64,000 bases of DNA from Taishania sp037189645. Lineage in GTDB: Bacteria > Bacteroidota > Bacteroidia > Flavobacteriales_D > Crocinitomicaceae. The stretch spans positions 1-64,000 of the forward strand of contig JBBCIY010000013.1 in NCBI GenBank assembly GCA_037189645.1. Direction: 5' to 3'. Both the position numbers and the translations under genes were made by a program. This document shows positions 17,433 to 26,170 of this stretch, one piece after another (position 1 is the first letter of the stretch; every line of letters begins with the position of its first letter). Below the pieces are notes generated by a model that ran no database searches, was not told the DNA's origin, and worked only from the letters and a program-made list of their open reading frames with translations.

Positions 17433-17463
17433 TTGCTAAATCAGAATAAAGGCGGTAATTTTG
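17433..17463 (+). promoter_or_regulatory. Promoter (TTG - 20 nt - TAATTTTG) for the helicase gene
   Basis: TTG at 17433-17435 and TAATTTTG at 17456-17463 are spaced 20 nt, an excellent fit to the Bacteroidota consensus. The helicase ATG follows 20 nt later, leaving a short leader. Confidence 0.7.
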
Positions 17464-17483
17464 TACCCCCATTTTAAGCGCAA

Positions 17484-18992
17484 ATGATCGATATAGATTT
17501 AGAAACAGCAAAGAAATTATATCCTTTCCAGGAAGATACGGTCAATACGATCATCGAAGAGTTAAAGGTGAACGGTGATAATTTTAACTTATTGTACCAG
17601 CTGCCTACCGGTGGAGGAAAAACAGTTATTTTCTCTGAAATCGCAAAACGCTACATCGAGCTGTGGAACAAAAAAGTATTGATCCTTACCCACCGGATCG
17701 AATTATCTGTTCAGACATCCAAGCAATTACACGCGATCGGGGTGAATAATAAGGTCATTAATTCGGAAGTGAAATCCATTCCGGACCAGCACGAATATTC
17801 CTGCTTCATCGCAATGGTGGAAACACTCAATAACCGCTTGCAGGAAGACGAAAACTTCGTTGAAAATATTGGACTGGTGATCGTGGATGAAGCGCATTAC
17901 AACAGTTTCAGGAAAATATTCCAGTTCTACCAGGGAGGAAACATCCTGGGTGTTACAGCCACACCGCTAAGCAGCAACAGAGTATTGCCTCTCAATGATA
18001 ATTATAATAAGCTGCTGGTCGGAGAAAGCATTGCTTCGCTGATTGAGGGACACTACCTTGCCAATGCGGAAACCTATACCTACGACGTAAATCTTCACGG
18101 CCTGAAAATCGGTTCAAACGGTGATTTTACCGTAAGCAGCTCTGATGTTGTTTACGGAAATTACTTCATGCAGGAAAAGTTATTGTTTGCATACGAAGAA
18201 ATCGCTGTAGGAACAAAAACACTGATCTTCAACCCGGGGATCGAAACTTCGATCCGGGTGGAAGAAACCTTCAAAAAACGCGGGTTTAAGATCCGTCACC
18301 TGGATTCCACCTTCTCCGACAAAGACAGGAAAGAAGTGCTGCAATGGTTCAAGGAAACCAAAGATGCCATTCTTTCTTCCGTCGGAATCCTGACAACCGG
18401 GTTTGACGAACCAACTGTAGAAACGATCATCCTGAACCGTGCGACCCGTTCGCTGACCTTGTATCACCAGATGATCGGACGTGGTTCCAGGAAACTGCCC
18501 AATAAAGACATCTTTAAAGTAATCGATCTTGGTAACAATGTCCGTCGTTTCGGGTTGTGGCAGGATTACATCAACTGGCAGGACGCTTTCCGTTTCCCTG
18601 ACCGGTTCCTGGAATCACGGCTTTCAGAATCAGATGACATCGAATTTGAAGTAGAATTTGAGTTCTCCAAAAAATTAACAGACCTGATCGATACCAAGAC
18701 GCTGGATGGCTTCAACATGAAGGATATTTATTACGATTGCCTGGATTGCGGGGATAAAGGAAAAGCAGCCGTGGACAAATCGCTGGAGAACCATTTTGAG
18801 GTGATAAAAGCCGCTTCCGGGGATTTCTATGACGCGCTGGACATCCAGGAAGCGTTACAGGACCACATTGAGCACCGCCTGAAACAATACACAAAGTGTA
18901 TCTCCAAAAGCACAAACAATTATTTTAAGTACCTGCAGGAAACATACAACCGCCAGCTGCGACAGAAATTGCGCGAAGCATTGGATGACTGA
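17484..18992 (+). CDS. DEAD/DEAH-box superfamily 2 helicase
   Basis: A 502-residue protein with the SF2 motif set: Q-like FQEDT near residue 15, Walker A PTGGGKT (41-47), VDEAH (about 135), TATP (about 155), and motif VI HQMIGRGSRK in the C-terminal RecA lobe. The layout resembles RadD-type and restriction-type helicases (Helicase_C plus ResIII domains). The last 100 residues carry a Cys pair (YDCLDCG) and a helical tail. No methylase, nuclease or other defence gene flanks it, and the gene has its own promoter, so a repair role is as likely as any. The substrate (RNA or DNA) cannot be told from sequence. Confidence 0.92.
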   Translation: MIDIDLETAKKLYPFQEDTVNTIIEELKVNGDNFNLLYQLPTGGGKTVIFSEIAKRYIELWNKKVLILTHRIELSVQTSKQLHAIGVNNKVINSEVKSIPDQHEYSCFIAMVETLNNRLQEDENFVENIGLVIVDEAHYNSFRKIFQFYQGGNILGVTATPLSSNRVLPLNDNYNKLLVGESIASLIEGHYLANAETYTYDVNLHGLKIGSNGDFTVSSSDVVYGNYFMQEKLLFAYEEIAVGTKTLIFNPGIETSIRVEETFKKRGFKIRHLDSTFSDKDRKEVLQWFKETKDAILSSVGILTTGFDEPTVETIILNRATRSLTLYHQMIGRGSRKLPNKDIFKVIDLGNNVRRFGLWQDYINWQDAFRFPDRFLESRLSESDDIEFEVEFEFSKKLTDLIDTKTLDGFNMKDIYYDCLDCGDKGKAAVDKSLENHFEVIKAASGDFYDALDIQEALQDHIEHRLKQYTKCISKSTNNYFKYLQETYNRQLRQKLREALDD

Positions 18993-19016
18993 TGTGTATT
19001 CCCGTATGAAAAATAT

Positions 19017-19050
19017 CGGGGAGATGTTCTTACACTCCCCTGTTCTCTTT
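19017..19050 (+). terminator. Possible terminator after the helicase gene
   Basis: GGGGAG (19018-19023) and CTCCCC (19035-19040) pair around an 11-nt loop and are followed by TGTTCTCTTTT. The stem is only 6 bp and the T-tract is interrupted. Confidence 0.45.
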
Positions 19051-19169
19051 TCCCAAAGAAGAAGCATCCACCCTCACCAGCCTGCAACAACGGCATGATC
19101 ACCATGGATTCCGTTCCACTTTCTTTCATCTCAGAAACTTTATCTCCTTTCCAACTTTTATTCCCGGGC

Positions 19170-19204
19170 TTGTCGAAATATGTGGTTTATTTAAAGTAAT
19201 TTTG
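19170..19204 (+). promoter_or_regulatory. Promoter (TTG - 24 nt - TAATTTTG) for ribBA
   Basis: TAATTTTG at 19197-19204 is an exact -7 box. TTG at 19170-19172 lies 24 nt before it, one more than the usual range. The ribBA ATG follows 23 nt downstream. No FMN riboswitch consensus (RFN element) was seen in the leader, which is too short to hold one. Confidence 0.6.
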
Positions 19205-19227
19205 TATATCTCATTAGAACAACAATT

Positions 19228-20445
19228 ATGTCATCAGTACTAAATACCATAGAAGAAGCGGTTGAAGATCTTAAAAACGGGAAAGTTGTCATCGTAGTAG
19301 ACGATGAAGACCGTGAAAATGAAGGAGATTTTATCGCAGCAGCAGAATGTGTAACACCGGAAATGATCAACTTCATGGCGACCCATGGAAGAGGATTGAT
19401 CTGTACGCCTCTGACCGGCGAGCGCTGCGATGAGCTGGGACTTACCCAGATGGTGACAAACAACACCGTTTTACACGAAACGCAATTTACAGTTTCCGTT
19501 GACCTGATCGGACATGGTTGTACAACCGGAATCTCTGTTCACGACAGGTCAAAAACCATCAAAGCACTGGTAGATCCTGCGACAAAGCCCGGTGACCTGG
19601 GCCGTCCGGGGCATATTTTCCCGTTACGGGCGAAAGAAGGCGGGGTTTTGAGAAGAACGGGACACACAGAAGCGGCTGTTGACCTGGCACGGCTGGCCGG
19701 ATTTGCTCCCGCGGGAATCCTGGTTGAAATCCTCAACGAAGACGGTACAATGGCACGTTTGCCTCAATTGATGGAAGTAGCTAAAAAGTTTGATCTGAAG
19801 CTGATCTCCATCGAACAATTGATTGAGTACCGCATGCACAACGAATCGCTGATCGAACGTGAAGTGGAAGTCCAGATGCCGACAAAAGCGGGTGACTTCA
19901 GAATGATCGCTTACAAAGAAAAACTTACTGACCAGGACCACCTGGCCCTGATAAAAGGTGAATGGGAAGAAGGAGAGCCTGTTCTCGTCCGCGTCCATTC
20001 TTCGTGCATGACCGGTGACATTTTCGGTTCCTGCCGCTGCGATTGCGGTCCCCAGCTTGAAAAAGCAATGCAGATGATCGAAGAAGCGGGAAAAGGTGTC
20101 ATTGTCTATATGAATCAGGAAGGCCGGGGAATCGGTCTCCGCAATAAATTAAAAGCATACAAGCTGCAGGAAGAAGGCCTGGACACAGTGGAAGCCAATT
20201 TACGACTTGGTTTTAAGAGCGACCAGCGGGATTACGGTGTGGGCGCACAGATCCTCCGTGACCTGGGAATCACCAAAATGAAACTCATGTCAAATAACCC
20301 GACCAAACGAACAGGATTGATCGGATACGGGTTGGAGATCGTGGAAAACGTTCCGATCGAAATTGAAAGCAACAGCCACAATGAGTTTTACCTCCAGACC
20401 AAACGGGACAAAATGGGGCATTCCCTCAAAATGGTGAAGAAATAA
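19228..20445 (+). CDS. ribBA: Bifunctional DHBP synthase / GTP cyclohydrolase II
   Basis: A 405-residue fusion. Residues 1 to about 200 are 3,4-dihydroxy-2-butanone-4-phosphate synthase (RibB), with the acidic loop DDEDRENEGDF and THGRGLICTPL. From about 205 on is GTP cyclohydrolase II (RibA), with the zinc cysteines in SSCMTGDIFGSCRCDCG, QEGRGIGL, and the C-terminal Arg-Thr-Gly of NPTKRTGLIGYGL. It makes both precursors at the head of riboflavin synthesis: ribulose-5-phosphate to DHBP, and GTP to the diaminopyrimidine. The key residues of both halves are present. The gene is alone rather than in a rib operon, and its short leader shows no flavin riboswitch. Confidence 0.98.
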   Translation: MSSVLNTIEEAVEDLKNGKVVIVVDDEDRENEGDFIAAAECVTPEMINFMATHGRGLICTPLTGERCDELGLTQMVTNNTVLHETQFTVSVDLIGHGCTTGISVHDRSKTIKALVDPATKPGDLGRPGHIFPLRAKEGGVLRRTGHTEAAVDLARLAGFAPAGILVEILNEDGTMARLPQLMEVAKKFDLKLISIEQLIEYRMHNESLIEREVEVQMPTKAGDFRMIAYKEKLTDQDHLALIKGEWEEGEPVLVRVHSSCMTGDIFGSCRCDCGPQLEKAMQMIEEAGKGVIVYMNQEGRGIGLRNKLKAYKLQEEGLDTVEANLRLGFKSDQRDYGVGAQILRDLGITKMKLMSNNPTKRTGLIGYGLEIVENVPIEIESNSHNEFYLQTKRDKMGHSLKMVKK

Positions 20446-20479
20446 GTTGTCCATGTACCTGCAAAGGGGTATAAAATAG

Positions 20480-20487
20480 TAGCTTTG
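20480..20487 (+). promoter_or_regulatory. Promoter -7 box TAGCTTTG for the LolD-like gene
   Basis: TAGCTTTG fits TAnnTTTG and ends 4 nt before the ATG at 20492, so the mRNA would be leaderless. No TTG with standard spacing was found. Confidence 0.5.
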
Positions 20488-20491
20488 AATC

Positions 20492-21145
20492 ATGCTGACG
20501 GCAAAAAACATACACAAAAAGTACGATCATTTAGAAATTCTGAAAGGCATCAGCCTGGAAGTGAACGATAGTGAGATCGTTTCCATTGTAGGCTCCTCCG
20601 GAGCAGGGAAAACTACCCTTCTTCAGATCCTGGGCACATTGGATAAACCGGATACAGGAACAGTAGCGATCAATGGTGTGAACCCGTTTTCACTTTCCTC
20701 CAGGAAAGTAGCAGCATTCCGGAATCAGCACATCGGGTTTATTTTTCAGTTTCACCAATTGCTGCCGGAGTTCACCGCACTGGAAAATGTCTGTATCCCG
20801 GCAATGATGAGCGGAAAGTCCATGGCAGATGCGAAAAAATTAGCCGCTCCCCTGCTCGACCGCCTCGGGCTGGCACACAGGAGTGAGCACAAGCCGAATG
20901 AGCTTTCGGGCGGAGAACAGCAGCGTGTAGCCGTTGCCCGTGCGCTGGTGAACAGGCCAAGTATTATCTTCGCGGATGAGCCTTCCGGAAACCTAGACAC
21001 GGAAAATTCTACGATGCTCCATAATTTGTTTTTTGAGCTGCGGGAAGAATTCAGGCAAACATTTGTCATCGTGACACACAACGAGAGCCTCGCTAAAATG
21101 GCAGACAGGATGATTACGATGAAAGATGGGTTAGTGATTGGTTAA
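20492..21145 (+). CDS. ABC transporter ATP-binding protein, LolD/MacB-type
   Basis: A 217-residue single-domain ATPase. Walker A GSSGAGKT (about 35-42), Q-loop FIFQFHQLLPEF, signature LSGGEQQRVAVARAL (about 133-147), Walker B IIFADEPSGNLD, and H-switch VIVTHN are all intact. The family powers lipoprotein release (LolCDE) or MacB/FtsE-type systems. No permease gene is adjacent, as is usual for lolD in this phylum. LolD is the best guess, since the length and motif spacing fit, but a MacB-like role cannot be ruled out. Confidence 0.93.
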   Translation: MLTAKNIHKKYDHLEILKGISLEVNDSEIVSIVGSSGAGKTTLLQILGTLDKPDTGTVAINGVNPFSLSSRKVAAFRNQHIGFIFQFHQLLPEFTALENVCIPAMMSGKSMADAKKLAAPLLDRLGLAHRSEHKPNELSGGEQQRVAVARALVNRPSIIFADEPSGNLDTENSTMLHNLFFELREEFRQTFVIVTHNESLAKMADRMITMKDGLVIG

Positions 21146-21388
21146 TTTTCCTCTTTTTTCCGTTTGATTTATTTGTAACCATTACGAAATCTGATGTTTA
21201 ATTACTTCCAGTATAGAAATCAAAGATAAAACCTAACACGATAAACACATAAATATTTAATCATCATCAACCGACAGAATAGCAAAGTTAAAACACATAA
21301 TTACAGGCTTTAAATAAAACTAATTATTAAATTTGGGCTTATCAGTACGACATCTCCTTTCTCTAAACCTCACCCATCAAAATACATT
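21146..21388. other. AT-rich intergenic region
   Basis: About 240 nt, richer in A+T than the flanking regions. It holds one candidate promoter box (TAAATTTG at 21328-21335) for the following gene, and no RNA gene or ORF that stands out. Confidence 0.5.
21328..21335 (+). promoter_or_regulatory. Possible promoter -7 box TAAATTTG
   Basis: TAAATTTG fits TAnnTTTG and lies 53 nt before the hypothetical gene at 21389. In such an AT-rich region a chance match is possible, and no TTG is well placed. Confidence 0.35.
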
Positions 21389-22288
21389 ATGAAAATAGTA
21401 ACAGTAATAATATTAGTATTTTCCTCCATTCTGGGAACAATAGCACAGCGTAGAATCGATATTCCTGGTTCTAGAGCATCTATATTGATCCCTGAAGGAA
21501 TTCTAATTTCCCCACATTATTCAGCAATCACAAAACCGGATGTATTTGAGATGTCGATCATTGAATTTCAAGGTAATTTAGAATCAAAATTTAGAGAAAT
21601 AGATTCTGCGGCATATGTACAACGGGGAATAAAAGTTTATGAGGAATATGAAATGATTGTTGATGGATACAGGGGAAAAGTAATTCATGGTTATTCCAGT
21701 CCTGATACCGATGTTATACAATTTTTGTTCGGAGACCACACATTTTTCATCATGGCTTCAACTATGTACACCAGGGGAGATAAAAAGCTTCACAACGAAA
21801 TAATAGGGTATTATAAGTCAATTAAAGTTAATAAATCAAAGAACATTGATTGGAATAAATTTATTGCTATAAATTATGATGAAAACAGTTCATTTAAACT
21901 AGAAAAAGAATTTATTAACTCATTGGCTATCATATTTAAGCAAGAGTTAAAAAAAGATTCTTCAGTGACTTACATAACGGTCCAACAGTTTCCTAATTTG
22001 GGGATATTTCCAAATGTTGAATCTTTTCTTTCTCTAATCGTCCATTCAACAATTCTTCAATCATATGAACTAGATGAATTTATATCGGAAGGAAAAATAA
22101 ATATCCACGGCAAAACCGCTTACGAATTTAGCGCATACTGCATCAGCAGTAAAGGTGAAAGGCATTTAGTAAAGTGTATTGCACGCCTAACTGATGATTT
22201 GGGCACTATAGTATGTGCTATTGTTATGAATGAAAAAGATACGACTAAAGCGGAGGAATTCTTACAAACAATGGAATTTAAAAATTGA
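21389..22288 (+). CDS. Secreted hypothetical protein, AT-rich gene
   Basis: A 299-residue protein with a clear signal peptide (residues 1-19, ending GTIAQ) and no recognised domain. The mature part is mixed alpha/beta and looks like two related halves: residues about 20-145 and about 165-295 both run from a short lipid- or ligand-like N-terminal strand set to an end with YKSIK or LQTMEF. The base composition is clearly more AT-rich than that of its neighbours, and codons ending in A/T dominate. This may mark a laterally acquired or fast-evolving gene. It sits alone between the LolD-like gene and the TIGR02757 gene. Confidence 0.75.
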   Translation: MKIVTVIILVFSSILGTIAQRRIDIPGSRASILIPEGILISPHYSAITKPDVFEMSIIEFQGNLESKFREIDSAAYVQRGIKVYEEYEMIVDGYRGKVIHGYSSPDTDVIQFLFGDHTFFIMASTMYTRGDKKLHNEIIGYYKSIKVNKSKNIDWNKFIAINYDENSSFKLEKEFINSLAIIFKQELKKDSSVTYITVQQFPNLGIFPNVESFLSLIVHSTILQSYELDEFISEGKINIHGKTAYEFSAYCISSKGERHLVKCIARLTDDLGTIVCAIVMNEKDTTKAEEFLQTMEFKN

Positions 22289-22345
22289 ACATTTTAATAG
22301 TTTAAAAACCGTTTATACATCTAGAAAATCATAACAAAAGAGCAA

Positions 22346-23098
22346 ATGACACCCAACGAACTAAAATCTTTCCTGGACTTCAAAGCGGAACAATACGAGA
22401 ACTCCGGTTTTATAGAAACAGACCCGATCCAGATTCCGCACCGTTTTTCGAAGAAAGAAGACATTGAGATCAGTGGTTTTCTATTGTCAACCATTGCCTG
22501 GGGCAACCGTACGATTATCATCCGAAACGGGAATAAATTAATGGAGCTGATGGAGAATGATCCGCATCGGTATATCCTGGACTTTACCCAACGTGATCTG
22601 GATTTTGTTCACCGGACATTCAATTCACAGGACCTTGAATTTTACTTGAGGTCGCTTCAACAGCTGTACAAAACCAACGGTGGTCTGGAGCAGGCATTTT
22701 CAAAGCATTCCGAAATTGAAGGAATGAAAGGACGCATTGTCAGTTTCAGAGATCAGTTTTTGTCGGTCGAACATGAATCGCGCTCCGAGAAACACATTTC
22801 CAATCCCTTAAAAAACTCGGCTTGTAAACGATTGAATATGTTTGTTCGCTGGATGGTGAGAGATGCACGAAAAGGTGTTGATTTCGGTATCTGGAAAACC
22901 ATTGATTCATCTGAATTATACCTTCCTTTGGACGTTCATACAAGCAAGAACGCGCGTAAGATCGGTATTTTAGGTCGAAAACAGGACGATTGGAAGGCGT
23001 TAGAGGAATTAATGGAGCAATTACGCTCATTTGATCCGAACGATCCTGTAAAGTACGATTTCGCATTATTCGGATTGGGTGTGTTTGAAAAGTTCTGA
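22346..23098 (+). CDS. TIGR02757 (DUF2400) family protein
   Basis: A 250-residue protein recognised by the family pattern: KAEQYENSGFIETDPIQIPHRF at the N-terminus, the stretch EISGFLLSTIAWGNR (about 49-63), the Lys/Arg-rich KNSACKRLNMFVRWMVR (about 155-171), and the final PVKYDFALFGLGV. The family is widespread in Bacteroidota. It has a helical fold related to HhH-type DNA glycosylases, which suggests nucleic acid binding, but no activity has been proven. Gene order here gives no further clue. Confidence 0.93.
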   Translation: MTPNELKSFLDFKAEQYENSGFIETDPIQIPHRFSKKEDIEISGFLLSTIAWGNRTIIIRNGNKLMELMENDPHRYILDFTQRDLDFVHRTFNSQDLEFYLRSLQQLYKTNGGLEQAFSKHSEIEGMKGRIVSFRDQFLSVEHESRSEKHISNPLKNSACKRLNMFVRWMVRDARKGVDFGIWKTIDSSELYLPLDVHTSKNARKIGILGRKQDDWKALEELMEQLRSFDPNDPVKYDFALFGLGVFEKF

Positions 23099-23220
23099 AC
23101 GGTACGTGCCTGGTTTTCCTGGTTGTGAAGCCCCTTTGGTGCCACCTCCCCTGACCTTTCTCAAAGAAAAGATGTGCATCCGTGTATTTGTACTGCTCCT
23201 ATTCCTGGGCACTGTAAACA

Positions 23221-23252
23221 AAAAAGGATCGCCAAGCCTGGCAATCCTTTTC
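23221..23252 (-). terminator. Terminator of the ribosomal protein supercluster
   Basis: The hairpin AAAAGGAT-c-GCCA / TGGC-a-ATCCTTTT has a 4-nt loop. On the minus strand it is followed by a T-run. It lies about 20 nt after the rplQ stop codon and ends the transcript that begins at rpsL about 17.4 kb upstream. Confidence 0.85.
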
Positions 23253-23272
23253 TAATTATTAAAAAGAAAAAA

Positions 23273-23845
23273 TTATTCTTTATCTTCTTTTTCTTCTTCA
23301 GAAGACTCTTCTGATGCTTCAGGAGCTTCTTCTGTTGCCGCTGCAGCTTCCGGAGCTGTTTCTTCAACAACTTCTGCTGTCGTTTCTTCAGTTGTCTCCT
23401 CAGTTGTTGCAGCAGTTTCAGCTTTCGCAGAACCACCTCTTCTGGAACGACGAGTCGTTTTCTTCGCTTTTTCGTTGGTGTAGATTTCGTTGAAATCAAC
23501 CAGCTCGATCAAACACATTTCAGCATTGTCTCCCAAACGGTAACCTGTACGGATGATACGTGTGTATCCTCCCGGGCGGTCAGCGATCTTAGGTGCTACT
23601 GTTCTGAACAATTCAGAAACAACATCCTTGTTTTGCAGATAGCTGAAAACCGTTCTTCTGTTGTGCGTCGTGTCCTCTTTTGACTTCGTCAGCAACGGTT
23701 CAACATATGTCCTCAATGCTTTCGCCTTCGCAACAGTCGTATTGATACGCTTGTGCAGGATCAGCGAAGAAGCCATGTTAGATAGCATCGCTTTTCTGTG
23801 AGAAGCTGTTCTACCCAAATGATTTACTTTTTTTCCGTGTCTCAT
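23273..23845 (-). CDS. rplQ: 50S ribosomal protein L17 with acidic C-terminal extension
   Basis: A 190-residue protein. Residues 1 to about 120 are the conserved L17 core (MRHGKKVNHLGRTASHRKAM at the start), which binds 23S rRNA near the tunnel exit. Beyond residue 125 there is a basic stretch (KKTTRRSRRGG) and then a long Ala/Thr/Glu-rich tail ending EEEKEDKE. E. coli L17 has 127 residues. Tails of this kind occur on L17 of other Bacteroidota and are probably disordered. It is the last gene of the cluster and is preceded by a 97-nt gap that holds a 10-bp inverted repeat. Confidence 0.98.
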   Translation of the reverse strand: MRHGKKVNHLGRTASHRKAMLSNMASSLILHKRINTTVAKAKALRTYVEPLLTKSKEDTTHNRRTVFSYLQNKDVVSELFRTVAPKIADRPGGYTRIIRTGYRLGDNAEMCLIELVDFNEIYTNEKAKKTTRRSRRGGSAKAETAATTEETTEETTAEVVEETAPEAAAATEEAPEASEESSEEEKEDKE

Positions 23846-23872
23846 TTTCTTTAATTTCGTAAGTAACGGTTA

Positions 23873-23905
23873 GTAAAATCAGGAAATGTACCGCGCTGAT
23901 TTTAC
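23873..23905 (-). repeat. 10-bp inverted repeat between rpoA and rplQ
   Basis: GTAAAATCAG (23873-23882) and CTGATTTTAC (23896-23905) are perfect complements with a 13-nt loop. No T-run follows on the minus strand, so it is not a standard terminator. It lies in the untranslated gap just before rplQ and could act in mRNA processing or in translational control of L17. Confidence 0.6.
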
Positions 23906-23942
23906 CACCTATTACGCCATTTTACATTATTTTACTGCGGTA

Positions 23943-24935
23943 CTAATCTTTATCCAATTTGTATTTAGAAACATTCATCCCGAAAGTCAGACCTTTATTT
24001 TCAACCAGGTCTTCCAATTCGGTCAGTGATTTTTTACCGAAGTTACGGAACTTCAATAAATCGTTCTTGTTGTAAGAAACAAGATCACCCAATGTTTCAA
24101 CATCTGCTGCTTTCAGACAGTTCAAAGCACGTACTGACAGGTCCATATCAACCAGCTTGGATTTCAACAGCTGTCTCATGTGCAATGAAGTTTCATCAAA
24201 CTCTTCTGTTTCAGCTTTCACTTCACTGTCAAGCGTAATACGTTCGTCTGAGAACAACATAAAGTGGTGGATCAAAATCTTAGCTGCTTCTTTCAAAGCA
24301 TCTTTCGGATGGATGGAACCGTCAGTTGTGATGTCCAGAACCAACTTCTCATAATCCGTTTTTTGCTCCACACGGTAATTTTCGATTGAATACTTCACGT
24401 TCTTGATCGGTGTGTAAATCGAATCAACAAAGATTGTCCCGAAAGGAGCACCGCTGATCTTGTTCTCTTCAGCAGGAACATATCCGCGTCCTTTGTTAAT
24501 TGTCAATTCAAGTTCCAGTTTAACGGAAGCATTCAGATTACAGATCACCAGATCAGGATTCAATACCTGGAATGCAGAAGTAAATTTACCAAGATCACCT
24601 GCAGTCAGCTGTTCTTGCCCGGACAATGAAACAGCTACTGTTTCGTTATCCGTACCTTCGATCTGCTGCTTAAAACGAACTTGCTTTAAGTTCAGGATAA
24701 TTTCGGTAACATCTTCCACAACTCCTTTAATAGTGGTAAACTCGTGGTCAGCACCTTTGATTCTTACTGAAGAGATAGCGAATCCTTCCAATGAAGAAAG
24801 TAAAATACGACGCAACGCGTTACCAACCGTAATTCCGTATCCCGGTTCTAACGGGCGGAACTCAAATTGTCCGTGATGTTCATCAGACTGGATCAAAATA
24901 ACCTTGTCTGGTTTTTGGAAATCTAAAATTGCCAT
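23943..24935 (-). CDS. rpoA: RNA polymerase alpha subunit
   Basis: A 330-residue protein, standard length. The N-terminal domain (about 1-228) shows the alpha dimerisation pattern (EPGYGITVGNALRRILLSS). The C-terminal domain (about 250-330) carries the helix-hairpin-helix set (VRALNCLKAADVETLGDLV and FRNFGKKSLTELEDLV) that contacts UP elements and regulators. It lies between rpsD and rplQ, as in most bacteria. Confidence 0.99.
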   Translation of the reverse strand: MAILDFQKPDKVILIQSDEHHGQFEFRPLEPGYGITVGNALRRILLSSLEGFAISSVRIKGADHEFTTIKGVVEDVTEIILNLKQVRFKQQIEGTDNETVAVSLSGQEQLTAGDLGKFTSAFQVLNPDLVICNLNASVKLELELTINKGRGYVPAEENKISGAPFGTIFVDSIYTPIKNVKYSIENYRVEQKTDYEKLVLDITTDGSIHPKDALKEAAKILIHHFMLFSDERITLDSEVKAETEEFDETSLHMRQLLKSKLVDMDLSVRALNCLKAADVETLGDLVSYNKNDLLKFRNFGKKSLTELEDLVENKGLTFGMNVSKYKLDKD

Positions 24936-25037
24936 TTGGTGTTCTTCTTTTTAATTGTCCCGCAGTTGCGCGGCCTGAAAGATTGAAGAAAGTCGATCAG
25001 ACCCTTTAGCTGCGATCCAATGGTTAATTATAATTTA

Positions 25038-25646
25038 TTACTTAGAATACAATTCGACGATCAATTGCTCTTTAATGTTCTCAGGAATCATTTCACGTGC
25101 AGGAACTGATAACAGTTTTCCTGTCAGTGTTGCTTTATCCCAAGCCAACCAATCGTAATTCTTGCCGGATGAAGAAAGTGAGCTGGTAATTGCTTCCAGC
25201 GACTTAGACTTCTCTCTTACTCCTACTACATCTCCAGGTTTCAACTGGTAAGAAGGAATGTTTACAATCTCACCGTTCACAGTGATGTGTTTGTGAGTTA
25301 CCAGCTGACGAGCAGCTCTTCTTGAAGGAGCAACTCCGAAGCGGTAAACGGTGTTATCCAGGCGGGTTTCACACAATTGCAGCAAAATCTCACCGGTAAT
25401 ACCTGGCTTAGCATTCGCTTTCTTGTACATGTTGGAAAACTGACGCTCCAGAATACCATACGTGTATTTTGCTTTTTGTTTTTCTCCCAACTGAATAGCG
25501 TATTCAGATTGTTTTCCTCCGCGACGCTTGTTCGGACCGTGTTGTCCCGGACCGTAAGCACGCTTTTCCAACGCCTTGTCCGGACCGAAAATAGGATCAC
25601 GGAAACGACGTGCGATTTTTGATTTTGGACCTGTATATCTTGCCAT
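25038..25646 (-). CDS. rpsD: 30S ribosomal protein S4
   Basis: A 202-residue protein. The N-terminal part MARYTGPKSKIARRFRD is followed by the S4 RNA-binding domain (about 93-155, ETRLDNTVYRFGVAPSRRAA). No zinc-binding Cys cluster is present, so it is the zinc-free form. It is a primary 16S rRNA binder and, in the alpha operon of some bacteria, a translational repressor. The gap to rpoA is 102 nt, long for this cluster, and could hold a control site, but no convincing pseudoknot was identified by eye. Confidence 0.99.
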   Translation of the reverse strand: MARYTGPKSKIARRFRDPIFGPDKALEKRAYGPGQHGPNKRRGGKQSEYAIQLGEKQKAKYTYGILERQFSNMYKKANAKPGITGEILLQLCETRLDNTVYRFGVAPSRRAARQLVTHKHITVNGEIVNIPSYQLKPGDVVGVREKSKSLEAITSSLSSSGKNYDWLAWDKATLTGKLLSVPAREMIPENIKEQLIVELYSK

Positions 25647-25726
25647 TTTACTATTTAAATTGTGAAAGGGTATCGTGAATTAAGGCTTTCCTTCGACGAC
25701 AGATTCCCCTTTCTGTTATTAATTTA

Positions 25727-26113
25727 CTATACGCGACGTCTTTTCGGTGGACGGCAACCGTTGTGCGGAAGCGGAGTTACATCAACAATTTCAGTTACCT
25801 CGATACCGGAATTATGGATTGAACGAATCGCAGATTCACGACCTGCTCCTGGTCCTTTCACATATACTTTTACACGACGTAATCCGAAGTCATGAGCTTC
25901 TTTTGCAGCATCCTCAGCAGCAACCAATGCCGCATAAGGAGTGTTCTTCTTAGAACCTCTGAAGCCCATTTTCCCCGCAGAAGACCAGGAAATAACCTGA
26001 CCTGCTCCGTTAGTCAAAGAAATAATAACATTGTTGAAGGTAGCCTGGATATGCGCTTCACCCGATGCATCTACTTTGACATTCTTCTTCTTTTTTTGAT
26101 TAGACTTTGCCAT
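25727..26113 (-). CDS. rpsK: 30S ribosomal protein S11
   Basis: A 128-residue protein with a Lys-rich N-terminus and the conserved C-terminal PLPHNGCRPPKRRRV. It sits in the platform of the small subunit near the mRNA exit. It is placed after rpsM in the alpha operon order rpsM-rpsK-rpsD-rpoA-rplQ. Confidence 0.99.
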   Translation of the reverse strand: MAKSNQKKKKNVKVDASGEAHIQATFNNVIISLTNGAGQVISWSSAGKMGFRGSKKNTPYAALVAAEDAAKEAHDFGLRRVKVYVKGPGAGRESAIRSIHNSGIEVTEIVDVTPLPHNGCRPPKRRRV

Positions 26114-26170
26114 TTTGAATTTAGCTATTGTTTTTTATTAAACTTAAAAACAGATTCAAGAAAAAACTAA

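Noticed and set aside
17484..18992. Helicase as part of an anti-phage defence system
   Set aside because: No nuclease, methylase or other defence gene lies next to it, and it has its own promoter and a housekeeping-type neighbourhood (ribBA, lolD-like).
19173..19227. FMN riboswitch before ribBA
   Set aside because: The space from the -7 box to the start codon is about 23 nt, too short for an RFN element, and none of its conserved parts was seen upstream.
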